Below are positions 49,801 to 61,440 of a stretch of DNA of 64,000 nucleotides, one piece after another (the stretch's first letter is position 1; every line of letters starts with the position of its first letter). Below the pieces are notes generated by a model that worked only from the letters and a program-made list of their open reading frames with translations, did not search any database and had not been told where the DNA came from. Source of the stretch: Odontesthes bonariensis (lineage: Eukaryota > Chordata > Actinopteri > Atheriniformes > Atherinopsidae); contig NC_134510.1 of the NCBI RefSeq assembly GCF_027942865.1, forward strand, positions 25,537,209 through 25,601,208, given 5' to 3'. The translations under genes and the position numbers were made by a program.

Positions 49801-52396
49801 TGCAACCATAATGATAAATAAAATGTGTCCCTTTTTTTGTCTCTTTCATGGACGGCGACAGTGACTCAGAGGAGTACGACGACTCGGACAGCGAGAGTGA
49901 GGACCCCTTCACCTCCCATCAGGCACGTAGACAGGCGTCCTCGGGGTCTCAGCGAGGACCCTTCTATAATTACCCGGGGGCCGGGTGGACACCCCCCTTT
50001 TCTAGCGCGCCGCCCCTCCCGTGAGTAACACAGACACTCAGACACACAGACAGACAGACAGACAGACAGAACATCCCAGATGTTTCAAGAGGAGGAAGTT
50101 GCTCTGAGATATAGTTTTATTACCATCAAGCTTGTGTTTCTGTGTCTATATTTGGACCCATAGGCAGCATTAGGCTTAACCTCTCAGATTAGTTCCCAGA
50201 AAATAACACGACAGCACAGAATACAGAACACAGAGACAGACTGAACGCTGGTGAGATGATTTTGCTGTAAACATGCAGTTTGAAATCACATGTTGTCCCT
50301 TTAAACCACAAAACTATCACACAGTTATACTGATGACACATACAATGAGATGTTGGATGAAGTGCGCACCCATTATTACACGAGAGGTGGCAGAGTAGGT
50401 AGTTTGAGTGATAGCTTTACGCACTTTTCTCCACATATATACGCACATAGGATGAGTCCACATCAACAGAGCTGCCAGGTTAAGCACATGCATTACAGAC
50501 AGACACACAGACAGGTCAATATGGACTATAGTGTAGGCAGAGAAACAGACACAACTCCAGAGGTCTGTCTGTCTGTCTGTGTGTCTGTCTATCCGTCTGT
50601 CGGGTGTTTCAGGACAGACGATGTAGGCCGCTCGGACGTTTCACAGATCTGGTCTCAAATGGCGTCCTGTCTCCTAAACAGCAGTATGCTACTGCTGTGC
50701 TGGGGGGAGGTTGTCATTGACCAGGCTGCGCTCGTAAAAACTCCGGCGATGTGAGGCTCAGGTTGACAATAGGTAACCCCCCCCCCTCCTCCAGACATGC
50801 ACCCCTCCTGTCCTGCATCCCGCTCATCTGTCTCCTCACCGTGGTGTCCAAATCTCTCAGGTTATCTCTCTGGAGCTGTCCTGCTGCTTGTCTCTTCATG
50901 ATCCTTCCTGCTTCCCGTTTGGTTCCCCCTCTTTCACTCTTCTCCCCTCTGAAGAATCCACCCATAGTTTCTGCTGCCTAATGTGGACTATTTCACTTCC
51001 TATGCTAATGCAAGATGCTCACGTTGGCTGCTCCCATAGATAATACTAACACAGAAATACAAGGATCTTGACAAGTCTCAGAAAGTCAGTTCACACTGAA
51101 AAATACAGTCCACTCGAGATTGAATCTGTTTTAAAAGCTTTCTGGGTTTTACAAAGCTGATAAACAAGTTCATTAGGGAAACAACATTAAAGATAAAATG
51201 CGACTGGTGAATCAGTCCTAAATGCATATAATTGCATTATGCACATTATTTTATCAATCCAGTCAGGCATCAGTCAGGAGTGGACTGTGTGTCTGCTGCT
51301 GGTGCTCATGGAGCCTTGCTTGAGTACCAGTAGTATTAATATCTTCTAGTTCTTCTGAGCGCTGTGGTTTTCCGCACTTATTTCTAATCGCTCTTTCTCC
51401 TTCTTCCCTTTTTACCCGTCTTTGGGTCCTGTCACCCCACGGCCCCTGTTCCTTTTGTCTTTTTCAATGTGTCTCACCCCTGTTTCCCTCTCTTCCTAAT
51501 CCTCTGCTCCTCCTCTCCCTGTCTCTTCTGTGTTTCTATCTCTATACAGGACTCCAAACGTTTCCTCCAATGGCAACCCTGGCTATGAGAGCCTACCCTT
51601 GACTGACAGGCAGTCCCCACCCCCCTCTGTGAGTTCCTCTGTACTTGTGACACCATCGCGATCTGGGCCGTTCTGTCACTGCCGTTAGTGCTCACGCTCG
51701 CTTCGATTAACCGACTAACGTGGTGGCGAGCCCTCAACCTCGCTGTGGCTTGGCCTTTTGTTCATCTTTGTTCCAGCACTTCACACAAGATGTGTTGCTT
51801 GTTGGGGGGGGTGGGGTGTCTAATCTCTCTCTTAAATTTAAGGTATTTGTAAATAACTGTAAATGATTGCATTCTATCCCAACTTTTTGGGGAACAGGGA
51901 TTGCACCGTAACTCAAAAACAAATTTTGTTTGTTATTGCTTTGTACGACTCACACCTGCATTGTTTACATATTGGTATATGGTTTTGCGATTGCTCATAT
52001 TATCACTTAAAATGACAGCTAGAGAAATGCATTTACACGGACTAAATGCAGTTGCTTCTGAGGGAGGAATAAAGGACTAATATTACAATACAATTACTTT
52101 ACCAGTTGTTCGAATGTTTAAAGTGTGAATAATCGTGTCAATGCCCATCGGTTGGATGGCGAAAATAAATATGCAACAACTACTTCTGATGCGTTTATCT
52201 CCACAAGCTCAATTAACTAATGTTCTTCTTCTCTTTCTTCTCTCTCTCTACAACTTCGGACCATCTTGTCCCGTCTCCTGTTGAATCCCTTCGTGTTTTT
52301 ATGGAAGTACAGTACTCTCCCAGCATGCTGACTGGTTATGGGGGAAGTCAATCACACCCCAACCCCCCCCATTCGAGGAACCTGTATTCACGTTGA
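31852..52396 (+). CDS. ttyh1: Tweety-family membrane protein (complete, 14 coding exons)
   Basis: Five-pass membrane protein of the tweety homologue family, described as volume/calcium-regulated anion channels and lipid-binding proteins. Coding exons: 31852-31986, 33399-33628, 38055-38166, 40035-40372, 43505-43600, 43708-43780, 45119-45194, 45375-45430, 45686-45778, 45879-45971, 46068-46207, 49862-50020, 51550-51628, 52313-52396. Phase is kept; 1764 nt, 587 residues. Landmarks are DSWEYQQTLL, a TM1 rich in L/V then CCC, GIGFYGNSE, YRWLSYVLLLLLDL, LSDFCSDP, YYLTC, QSQRALSNIH, NSTEGNFHQLVALLNC and GMEGLLYLSLYSFLSALAF. The extracellular loop coded by exon 4 carries a Ser/Pro/Thr-rich insertion. 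The C-terminus is acidic (DSEEYDDSDSESEDPF) and ends with PPPSY. Intron 10 has a GC donor. Neighbours indicate ttyh1, but the long tail resembles TTYH2/TTYH3. Confidence 0.92.
33688..34413. mobile_element. MITE-like element in ttyh1 intron 2
   Basis: Starts cagtggtggaagaagtg and ends with the inverted copy cacttcttccaccac, leaving an A/T-rich non-coding interior with 'aagtaaaagtcctgagtt'. This matches a plentiful fish hAT-type non-autonomous repeat. A possible further fragment with 'ctctgaaatgtagtggagta' lies at 34868-34890. No clear target duplication. Confidence 0.65.
38028..38047 (+). repeat. C20 homopolymer forming the ttyh1 exon 3 polypyrimidine tract
   Basis: Twenty consecutive C lead directly into tttgcag and exon 3 at 38055. 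Confidence 0.95.
46862..47577. mobile_element. Non-autonomous DNA transposon (MITE) in ttyh1 intron 11
   Basis: A perfect 16-bp terminal inverted repeat, ATAGCCGCTTTCGGAC, occurs at 46862-46877 and in inverse at 47562-47577. Similarity extends further inward (gttcta/ataac phrases on both arms). The 716-bp interior codes nothing recognisable. Flanks share only 'aaat' (46854-46857 and 47578-47581), so the superfamily is undecided. Confidence 0.75.
47690..48020. repeat. Degraded A-rich minisatellite
   Basis: Repeated variants of 'aaatgaccaaaa', 'gagacaaaa' and 'gacacaaaag' at irregular 10-30 base spacing. The strand is strongly purine/A-biased. Similar arrays are common in fish introns. Confidence 0.6.
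48635..49791 (-). mobile_element. Tc1/mariner relic in ttyh1 intron 11
   Basis: Flanking TA dinucleotides at 48633-48634 and 49792-49793. Imperfect inverted ends are cagttccgtgcaaaag on the left and, complemented, caataccgcagaaaag on the right. The minus strand carries transposase fragments in several frames: a block ending LEMVSMEGW, then AVRKPFLQKGNREKR, KWTENQWQQVLWRDESS and NGTKGSQHPKKS. The first catalytic Asp block (DES) is visible, but the frame is broken and the interior shortened, so it is inactive. Confidence 0.85.
50047..50070. repeat. (CAGA)n microsatellite
   Basis: Six copies of cagaca/gaca units just after ttyh1 exon 12. Confidence 0.9.
50563..50601. repeat. (CTGT)n microsatellite
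   Basis: Complementary to the CAGA array about 500 bases upstream in the same intron. Confidence 0.9.
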
Positions 52397-53375
52397 TTTT
52401 TTGTTTTTTTTCTTTTGTTAGAAAATGTATAGAAAAAAAAATGTTTAGTTTTCATATGAATGGACACTTTAATGAGATGAAAAAGAAACTAATCTAAATA
52501 AAAATGAATGCTAGGTGTGAATTCAAAGTGTGTAACGTCAGTACCACTGAATATTATTATTAAAAGCACTTAAAAGAAACAGTCCTGAGTGGACTGTTAA
52601 TACGACCAGCTGTGATATTGCTGGTTGTTGGTGCAAAGCTATGAACCAAGTGTTGGTCTTATTTCTTTCCCCTCGTTTGTCCAAATCTCTGTGTAAACTG
52701 TGAACAGTGGTGAGGCAAGTCAGAATGGTATTGACGCTATACTACGTTGTAGTTTTATATTCTTACATGTATCTGTACCACTGGTTTATTTTCAAGTTTT
52801 TATATGAATATTGTGTAGGAAAGAAAAACAAAAAACACTGGCACGTAGCAACATGGCACATTCTTTTCTGTGGTTATGCAGTTCCTTCACTTGGTATATA
52901 TATTTTTTTTTATTACTTTTTATAGGTGGCAATTCTGTATTTTCCTTGTATGACCTTATGGTACTCTGTATATCTCACTGTCTATAATATCTCAATAATC
53001 ATGAACCTTTGCTCTTAAAAAGAAATACCGGAGGGCCACCAAGACCCTGTTTCAATGAGTGAATGGAGAACTACAACTGCCACTCGAGTCTTGAGAGTGG
53101 AGAACCACAATTCCCATGCAATGACAGCAGGTACATAGCAATATGATCCTTGCTACTGGTGCTGCAGTAGCTCTACCGTAACAAGCAATAAAAACTATGT
53201 ATAGCATTGGGTTTCTGAGATCTATCCAAGGTGTTTTGTGTATATATAGTACGATTTGAGATTTCATTGAATCCCCCTTCCTCGCCGACTGACCTTGTTA
53301 ACCCTTGAATTGAGTTTGTATGGTTATCAATGCTCCTTTTGAATGGCATCCTTTTACACTCGAGAGTCTAATATA

Positions 53376-53381
53376 AATAAA
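53376..53381 (+). terminator. Candidate ttyh1 poly(A) signal
   Basis: AATAAA within 'aatataaataaaaataact', 980 bases past the stop codon, giving a plausible 3' untranslated region that ends before the convergent josd2. Confidence 0.55.
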
Positions 53382-53502
53382 AATAACTTCAGTAACCTCA
53401 CACTGGGCTTCGTTGTTTCTGCACGTCTGTTTGATGTCAATATAACACACACAGAAAGCAATGAAAGCAAAAAAAGTTCATACTTAAAACAAAAGGTCAA
53501 TG

Positions 53503-53508
53503 TTTAAT
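53503..53508 (-). terminator. Possible josd2 poly(A) signal
   Basis: ATTAAA on the minus strand (TTTAAT on plus). If used, josd2 has a 2.2 kb 3' untranslated region. Otherwise 53510-55742 is intergenic; I see no other gene there. Confidence 0.3.
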
Positions 53509-55742
53509 ATAAATAAAAGCATCAACATGAACCTCTGAGCTACAGCTTCGGGTGTAAGTCAGTCACTAGTGCGGATCAGAGACGGTGCTCCTAATCTTCT
53601 CGATATGCATAGTTTAAACAGGCGAGACAAAGATACAAACATTAAGACTGCATACAGTCACAGAACCAGTGTTTTTGCATTGTGTCAAGGACCGAGTACA
53701 TTCCTGCAGATTTTCCTTTTACGTGAAAATGGTCTTTGTGGCTTTGATGCAGCCACTGTCATAAACAACAGCCCTGAAACCTGGATTCACTGGGTACTCC
53801 ATCACAATGACCGTTGGTTTCTGACAGCTTAATTCCTGCTAAAACTACATCACTCAAGAACAAATTATGAAAAGACGCAGGATGTTCATTGTGATGTACT
53901 ACAGAGTTCAAAAGTAACCGAACGGTAAAAAAACACATTTCAATGTTTGTCAAGTAAAAATCAAATAAATGGACGAAAACATGGTGTAGAGTTTGTTGAC
54001 TCAGCTGGGGCCTGTACTCAGAAGCAGGTTTAAAATATATTTTGGTTATCTGGCTTCACAAACGCAAACATCCGAGATCACTGCAAGAAGTGTCGCAGTG
54101 CTGGTCATCAACCCCGTCCACCCGGGGTTTCTGACTCAGGATACGCGCATGTTTGTGTACAGTAAGAGGGGCGGCGTTGGCACCAGGTGACTAATCCATA
54201 ACATGGATGTAAAACTGCAAATTTCCCACAAGAACAACAAACCACAATCCTTAACAAGAAATATATTCGATATCCTGGCTTGTAATAGTAGCCTCGATCT
54301 TTCGAGCGTAATCCAGGGAGGAAAAAAAACATTCAAAGTAGCAAAAGTTAACTGTAAAAAACATAAAGTCAAGAAAATCTAAATAGAAAATATGTATAGG
54401 AAACCATTTAGTGTTTTGACTCAAAACTTTCAAAGGTTTAACAACCCGTACGGACATATCGTGAAGCTATTTGGTGGAGAGGGAGTGAAACTGCTGCTCA
54501 AGTTCAACAAACTGCAACGAAAATCTTTCAACGAGCACCTGATTTTTATTTAACCGATTTAATGTCAACATCATATTTCAAAGTCTCCCTCCACCAAAAA
54601 TCGTCCTCATCCTATGACTGAGGATTTCTGCTTTCAGCCTGCACAGCCTCGCCCACAGATTCAGAACGGCGAGGTCAGACAGGCTTTTTTTGCCTGTCCT
54701 CCCGTGAGGAGCCAAACAAAAGAGAAGCTAGCACAGGTTAGGTGGAGAAGACATTAAATGCAAGGCTGAGCGAGAGAGGCGGTTCTGGGGTTTGATAGGG
54801 CCGAGAGAGCCGTGCATTTCTAATGTTGTATCGATATTTGTTGGGAAAACCCAAAGGGTTCAGTCTGGAGAGAAAAGGGGCTCAGTCACTCGCACCAACG
54901 AGTTTTTCCTTCATTTTCTAAGAGAATTCACTGGACTTTAGGTGGTGATGAAACACGCGTTGACCTCACTGATAACAAAATCCGCTCTGGAGCAGGTTAG
55001 CTCTCCAACATTGGTTACCATAGCGATGTATTTTAGTCGGAAATTAACCACATTTGTGACAAAAAGTTGCCTCGCAAATCCTGCTTTGCAGTACAGACCC
55101 CAGGTGATGGCATTATGGTATCTGTGTCTGTATGAGCACACACAAAGACAATTAGTGCTTCCAGATCTCACTCTGCAGTGCATAGAAGGTTAACAACAAA
55201 GACGAAGAGGGGGAAGCTGCTTAACCCACACACCTCGATATTACCATTGTACATACAGTACATGATCCAAAGGCTGAGACTATGGCGTCTTAAGCGACAA
55301 ATTCACTGATAAAGTGGCTGTTCTTTCATGTACAACCACTTTCTGTGAATAATTTTGAACTGTTCTGCCATTCGTCACGACTTAAGTGTCCTTATACTAG
55401 CTTACATCTGCCATAAACTCAAAACTTTTGTCTGCATAAATGCTCCTTCGCAGTGTTAAAACAAAAGTACCAAGAGAAGGGTGGACAGAGCAGTTGCAGA
55501 GGTCATACCGGAGCGAAAGCTTTAACAACTGTTACAATCAAAAAGTTCTTCATTTCAGGAGTAAACTTCTGCCTCTGCTTCTCTTTGGAATTTCCTTTGT
55601 GTGTCTGTGTAGATATTAAATGTATTTTTAGTGCATTCCCTGAAGAAATTTCTTTAACGAGGTGTTTAAAAAAAAATGTCTGTAGTTTTCCCAGCGGAGG
55701 GTTGTTGGTTTTGTTTTTTTGTCTCCCTGCTACGCAAAGATA

Positions 55743-58712
55743 TCACTTGTTGGGGTTTTCAGAGCTCAGCCACGAGCCGTCCTCCTCCACTTCCCGTTGG
55801 ACAACCAGGAGCATCTCTGCCACGTCCTGAGAAAGCTGTTCACTGAGAAACGCGCTGCGAGAGAAACAAAGACGGACGATTAAAAAAAGAACACACACTC
55901 AGACAGTGGGCATGTTACTAGACTGCTGTGTCCAAACACAAACAAGCGAGTGAAGTAACCCCCATGTGACCGCTCATATGGGGATGACTCACTCACTGCA
56001 TTGAGCCAGAGTTCAAGCGGCACACTAGTGCCAAGATTTGATCTGATTCAGAGCAGGCCCACACATGGGGATTACATGTCTGCTCCAAAAAGCCTGGGAT
56101 CCCTGTGCAGCTGCACAGTCTCACCGTAGCTCTGCCTCTCCCCCGATGCAGGCGGGACTCTTCAGTTTGGAGTCCAGGTTGTAGTACTGTCCGTTAACTT
56201 GCCGAACTGCCAGCCAGTGCCGCCGGCGAAGTGGGAGGGACACGATTCCCAAAGACACTCGTGATGGGACATTAAGAATAAAGCCCTGGACCTTTGACAT
56301 GCAAAGGCTCTGAACTGTCCTGTAGTTTTAAAGAGGGCAGAAAGACATTGTTAACGAAAGCCTCCATCTCTTCGGATATTCTTAGTTCAGTACATTTCAG
56401 AAGACTTTTCCTGAAGAGTGACCCCCACCCAGCAAAGCAGCTTGTGCTTCATAAACCAAGCTAAAATCCTCACATTCATAAACATGTAGCTGGAGATGGT
56501 AGGAGTGGTTGGAAAAGAAACATCTCTCATTTACAACATACTTTGGGTTTGCCCTGCATGATGGTCTATGTAATGGACTATTGCTTGTGCAGAAACAGGT
56601 CTCCCTAAGAGTTTCACAGGATTTCTTGTCTTTGTGCTGCTGCAGCTTTAATCATCAATCTCAAAACGAACATATCTTTTTTCACACGACGAAAGGAGAA
56701 ATGCACACCTTTAACCAAAAAAATAAACCTTCACATGTCATTAACAGAAGTTTGTGCAGAGAGGCTTGAATTTCCTGGAATAAAGCCAGGAATATACTTG
56801 CTTTTTATTACAGATATGCCTGTTAATCATGGCTCATGGCCTCATGGAGTGTTGATTGTGCACATTCTCAAAAATGCACGCTTCACACTCACAAGCTGCA
56901 ATATGCGAGTGATCAGTAAGGGCAGCGCAGCGTCAAATCTGACCAGATAGGAAAGTTGTCGAAAAAGTCTGCAATAACCCGCACCGTGACGATGTGTCTT
57001 TGTCGCTGCACAGTGACAAATGTGCCTTTCAGAACAGCTGGCAGGAGATCAGTATCATTTTGAAAACGTCTGTGCACGGATGGAAAATGTTGGGGAAACA
57101 GATTGAGGATGGTGCAGATGGGGTGTTTTTCATCCAGTCTCAGTCATCTGATGTGCCCCCTAGTGGAACCTTCAGGTAACAGGTGTAGTATTCAGGAAAG
57201 TATTTGAACAATTATGCCAACAGCAGAGAAAGTGGCTTAAGTGAATATGTGATTAAAAAGCAATTATATTCCTGGCCTAAGAGTGTCTCATTACACAGGG
57301 TTCAGTGTGTCTACTCACCTCCGTTTGTCCCACCACACTGCAGCGAGCTCCCTGCTCTGTAATGCCGCCATTATGACATTAACATCATAGTTTCCTGTGC
57401 CTAACATTGACCGATGGGGGTTCACCACACACTGCGGAGCCAGCCTGCAAAGAGACAAAGTATTTGAAATGGAGTCTGCTACACATTCAGCACAGCTCAG
57501 TTTTTAATGTTACCAGTGATGTGAAGGCGTCTTCATTCCAGAGATGTTTAGAATGGTCATCTCTACTTTTCTCTCATGGATATAAATATCTCCGCAATTT
57601 GGGCATAAACACCCACAACCCTGGTGATTTGATCAGGCTTTCTGGTCATCACTGCCCCTCTAAATAAACCAAGTTATGACTCATCTTCCCTCCTTTTCAG
57701 TGAGGTTAATGGCTGACAATGTAAACAGTGGCTTTATCTGTACCAAAACAGCCCTACTGCTGTTTTCTTTTAAGGTGAGGCTTACGTGTCTGAAAGGCTT
57801 TTAGCACTGCATGTGAAAGAGTTGAGTGGGCAGTTTTAGCATTTCTTTCACACATCATCTGTGACAGACGATTTTTCTCCATGCTTCAGATCAATTTGCC
57901 TTCACCCAAAACTGATTACAGGAGCCTTCAGGGTCTCCAGTTGGGTAAGTGCCGATTACCTGCTGCACTCAGAAAACAAGATAAAAACCGTTATTTAGCT
58001 ATAGCACATCCCTTTCTATGATGATGACCTTGCTTTGTTACATCCAGAGCGCACCTTTTGTGTGCAGTAAAGGGTCTTTCCGTCCTACTTCAGAGAAACG
58101 TGTCGCTACGCTTTGGTTTCAACAAGTCTTTGCACTGGCATGCATTTCTCCACAAATTACTTGCACACTCTTTCTACAAAAAAACATCACAACCTATTTA
58201 TATTTATGTTAGGAAAGTACTTTTTCTTTCCAGTTCCTTCTTTGTTTCACTCACTGTCGCTAAGTCTTATAATGGTCCGTACGCCCTGTTATGATCATTC
58301 TTTGGCATTTGGACTTCAGTCAATGGTTCACAACAAAAATTCCAGCAGGAAACACAGGCAGAGAGCGAAGGATATAATCTGCAACACGTCTCTGAACCAA
58401 AGCAAATCAGGCTTAATGTGTGTGTACCCAACCAAAGCCTTCATCAGATTGAGGGTGTCACATCTATCAGATGTACTGTACACTACTAAAAGCATAGATC
58501 ACTTCATGACAAACATGGAGATAGATGTAATGAACCAAAACAAACTTTTTAACCATGGCCTGTATGTTTGTCAGGACTAAATAAACATTTCAACCCAATA
58601 CTTCCACAAACCTCTGCTTTGTTTTTTTTCTTTGGGCGCCAGTTTACAGGCTGTGGAAACACTGGGTTGGCTGCTGTTTGATATTAGAGCATTAAACCTC
58701 TCTGTTTCTGTG

Positions 58713-58781
<69 letters not shown>

Positions 58782-58917
58782 AGACGTTACCCTACCGTTT
58801 ACAGATGTCATCGGCCGTCTCCTTGGTAAACACCCGCTCCTGGAGCACGTTGTTGAGAGCATGAATGGCGCACAGCTCCAACCGTTGCTTCTCATGAAAC
58901 ACCTCTCCTTCGCTCAT
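55743..58917 (-). CDS. josd2: Josephin-2 deubiquitinase (complete)
   Basis: Minimal Josephin-domain cysteine protease that cleaves ubiquitin from substrates in the cytosol. Coding exons on the minus strand: 58796-58917, 57319-57444, 56125-56319, 55743-55854; 555 nt, 184 residues (human 188), every junction split after the second codon base. The catalytic triad is readable: Cys16 in [12 protein letters not shown], His117 in [10 protein letters not shown] and Asp132 in YYNLDSKL, offset by eight from human Cys24/His125/Asp140 because the N-terminus is shorter. The [15 protein letters not shown] block is intact. The first coding exon is followed closely by a long GT repeat. A short leader intron (58925-59029) is suggested by splice sites. 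The gene is convergent with ttyh1 and divergent from ube2s. Confidence 0.96.
58715..58779. repeat. (CA)n microsatellite at the josd2 exon 1 donor
   Basis: About 32 CA units, read as (GU)n in josd2 pre-mRNA, beginning 16 bases inside intron 1. Confidence 0.97.
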
Positions 58918-59211
58918 AATAACACTTTAAACACACAAATACAAAGCAAAAGTAACGTTAACAAACCCCGGCCACGCTCCAGCTAACTGGCAGCCTGCTG
59001 TCCATCGATGCTAGTTAGCATCTGCTTACCCGTAACGGAGGGTAACTGACAACCTACTGATTATACTCTGTATTATCTGACCGAGGACGGCTTGGAAAAC
59101 AGCGGCAAAGCGACCTATTATTGATCCTCAATATCGACGTGAAGCCACTGACCTGCTGATAAAGCAATTCCCAGATAAAATGATGCTGGAGTCTGACAGC
59201 TACATCCAGAA

Positions 59212-59220
59212 ACCGGAAGC
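59212..59220 (+). promoter_or_regulatory. ETS-like site at josd2 promoter
   Basis: ACCGGAAGC lies about 295 bases upstream of the josd2 start codon and upstream of its putative leader exon. Assigned from consensus only. Confidence 0.3.
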
Positions 59221-59299
59221 AGAGCCGTTGTTTTTGTTGTGATGTTGTTGTTCTTGAGCGGCCGGCACGCCCCCGTATTGTTTTATGCATTCACCCACA

Positions 59300-61100
59300 A
59301 CAGTACAAAAGAGCCTTCACTTTTATCAGCTGTGCTGGAAGGTCCCGAATAAAAAACGGTAGAAAATACACGTTACGGCAACTTATCTTCTGGGTTTCAC
59401 GCGAAGAGCTCAAACGTTTCCAATGTAACCATGAGGCAGTGTTGCAGCGCCCCCTAACGCTGAGTCCGGGTATTAACAATAATATTGGCACACATTAGTT
59501 GATCCTAACCTAACCGAAATTGACTCATTCAAGCGGCTTGTCAAATTACACCCTCATAAATTGTCAAAAAGTCAGCTTTTGTTATAACAGCTGTGATGCT
59601 GCTGTATCACATCATGCTCCCATATGCTTTCACGTTTCATGACAGAGAGATTTAATGGTCGACTGGTGTATTTATTGGTACATTATGAAACAAATGACCC
59701 CCCCCCCCATCCCTCTCCCACACATGCACGCACACGCACTAGTTCTGAGAGAGACACAAAACAAGTATAAACCAATAAGATACGATTTGTGTCTCAAACT
59801 ATGTATCTTGCAGATTATTTTTTGAGTCATCAGTCATTTAAAATTCATGCATTTCATGGTTATTTGGAATTTCTATGTTTTTAAACCATTATTTAACTAG
59901 CAAAAAAAATACAATTGAGATCAAAGATTTTTTTGTTGTTGCAAAAGCATCCCGGCAGCAGCATCATCAGAGTACAACACACAAATACTTAGCAGTTTCC
60001 GCAAGTGTAATTATGAAATGAGAATGCACTGATGAATCATAAAATTACAAGACAAATATCCCAAGTCAAAAAATGCAGAGATAGGCAGGATCAGTCAAAA
60101 CATGCACATCTTAAAAGTATGTGCCTGGCATCTCTTTGCTTTGTGTCTCCGCTTTAGTTGTTATGCATATCATTCTGTATTTCTTTTTGATTGTTTGGTG
60201 CCTCCTTTTAGTGGATTTTGCATTTTAGGAGTTTTTGAATAGATGTCAGACACAAACTGTAACCTTCACACTTTAGAATTCAGATCTGGAGACAGAAATG
60301 TTCACACCACATACCCGTGGATGAGGTAACCTATTACAAGAGGTAATAATCTTGTGATTATTTGATTTTTGTGCACTGAAATACTCTTCTGAACGAGCAC
60401 TTGTAGCTTGGTTGGATTGGGTCTAAAGTGTTTAGTCGTGACAAAACTTGTTGTTTACAAGATTAACAAAGCACGTTTAAATAAATCTTACTGATTTATA
60501 GCTGTGACATTTGCTGTTCTTCACTCCTTCTCGAAATGCAAACAGAGGAACACCATGTTAAACTAAATCAAATAAAGAAAAGCGCGAGTCCAGGTCATGA
60601 AGCCAGCCAGTTAAACTGTGACGCTGGTGCAGCCGAGGCTCAAGAAGGGAGTTCTTTATGTTATATGATATTCAGTAACAATATATGAATTTATTTGGGG
60701 CAAAGTGGTAACCCTCTTTTTAGGATGATCAAAGTATTATTCAATTAAATTCAAGAATATTCAACACCCCATACACAAGCCATTTTGTTAAGAAAACCTC
60801 TGGATAGACAGACTGTTTCAATTTTATGTGAAACGTTGTCTTTGTCTGGGTGAAGCATGGTTTTGTTTTCCATTTTTGTTCCTGCATTTTCCTGTTTTGA
60901 GCAGTCTACTTCTGATCATTTCCATTAGAACAACGCAATTTTAGTCGAGTTTTCTATGTATCATTCACCCTCAACAATTCAATCAGTTTTTCTACTTTTC
61001 TTCTCTATATAGGTAAAAAAAATCCTTTGAAGTTTTGCTTGTGCTTCTTAACTATGTTTCATACAACGGATGTATCCTTTCAGTATTGATTTGGGATGTG
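59300..61100. other. Intergenic, josd2 to ube2s
   Basis: Divergent spacer. It holds a short C run near 59700 followed by an ACACGCAC stretch, and A/T-rich sequence beyond. No gene or clear repeat recognised. Confidence 0.5.
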
Positions 61101-61115
61101 AGTTTTTTAAACGGA

Positions 61116-61250
61116 CCAATGGCTGATTAGTATCAGTCAAATATTTGATTGTGTGTGGCCGGTAGGGCCTCTGACTGTGACGCAATGAAAAGGCTGTATG
61201 GTGATTGGTTAAAACCTTGTGACGTATCATGTCACTAAGATTCCCATTGG
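61116..61250 (+). promoter_or_regulatory. ube2s promoter with three CCAAT boxes
   Basis: CCAAT at 61116-61120 and the inverse ATTGG at 61204-61208 and 61246-61250, with a TGACGT half site at 61221-61226 between the last two. Clusters of NF-Y boxes are typical of G2/M genes such as UBE2S. They lie 190-325 bases above the start codon. Confidence 0.45.
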
Positions 61251-61440
61251 TCTGTGATACTAGGTTAAACTGAGGATCGTATTTTTGTTCCTGTGTCAAT
61301 GTAAAGAAGAAAAGAGCAGTAACCACTGAGACCGGGTTAAGTTCTCATATATGATCATTTTTTCAAGCATTAACAGAAGAGGCTTCTTATATCTGACACC
61401 TGCCAGATACCCGTCGCCCTAGCAGATCTCCATTCCGAAG

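Noticed and set aside
50350-50754. 134-residue plus-strand frame
   Set aside because: Depends on the CTGT/CAGA repeats in a ttyh1 intron; no recognisable protein and no splice sites in frame.
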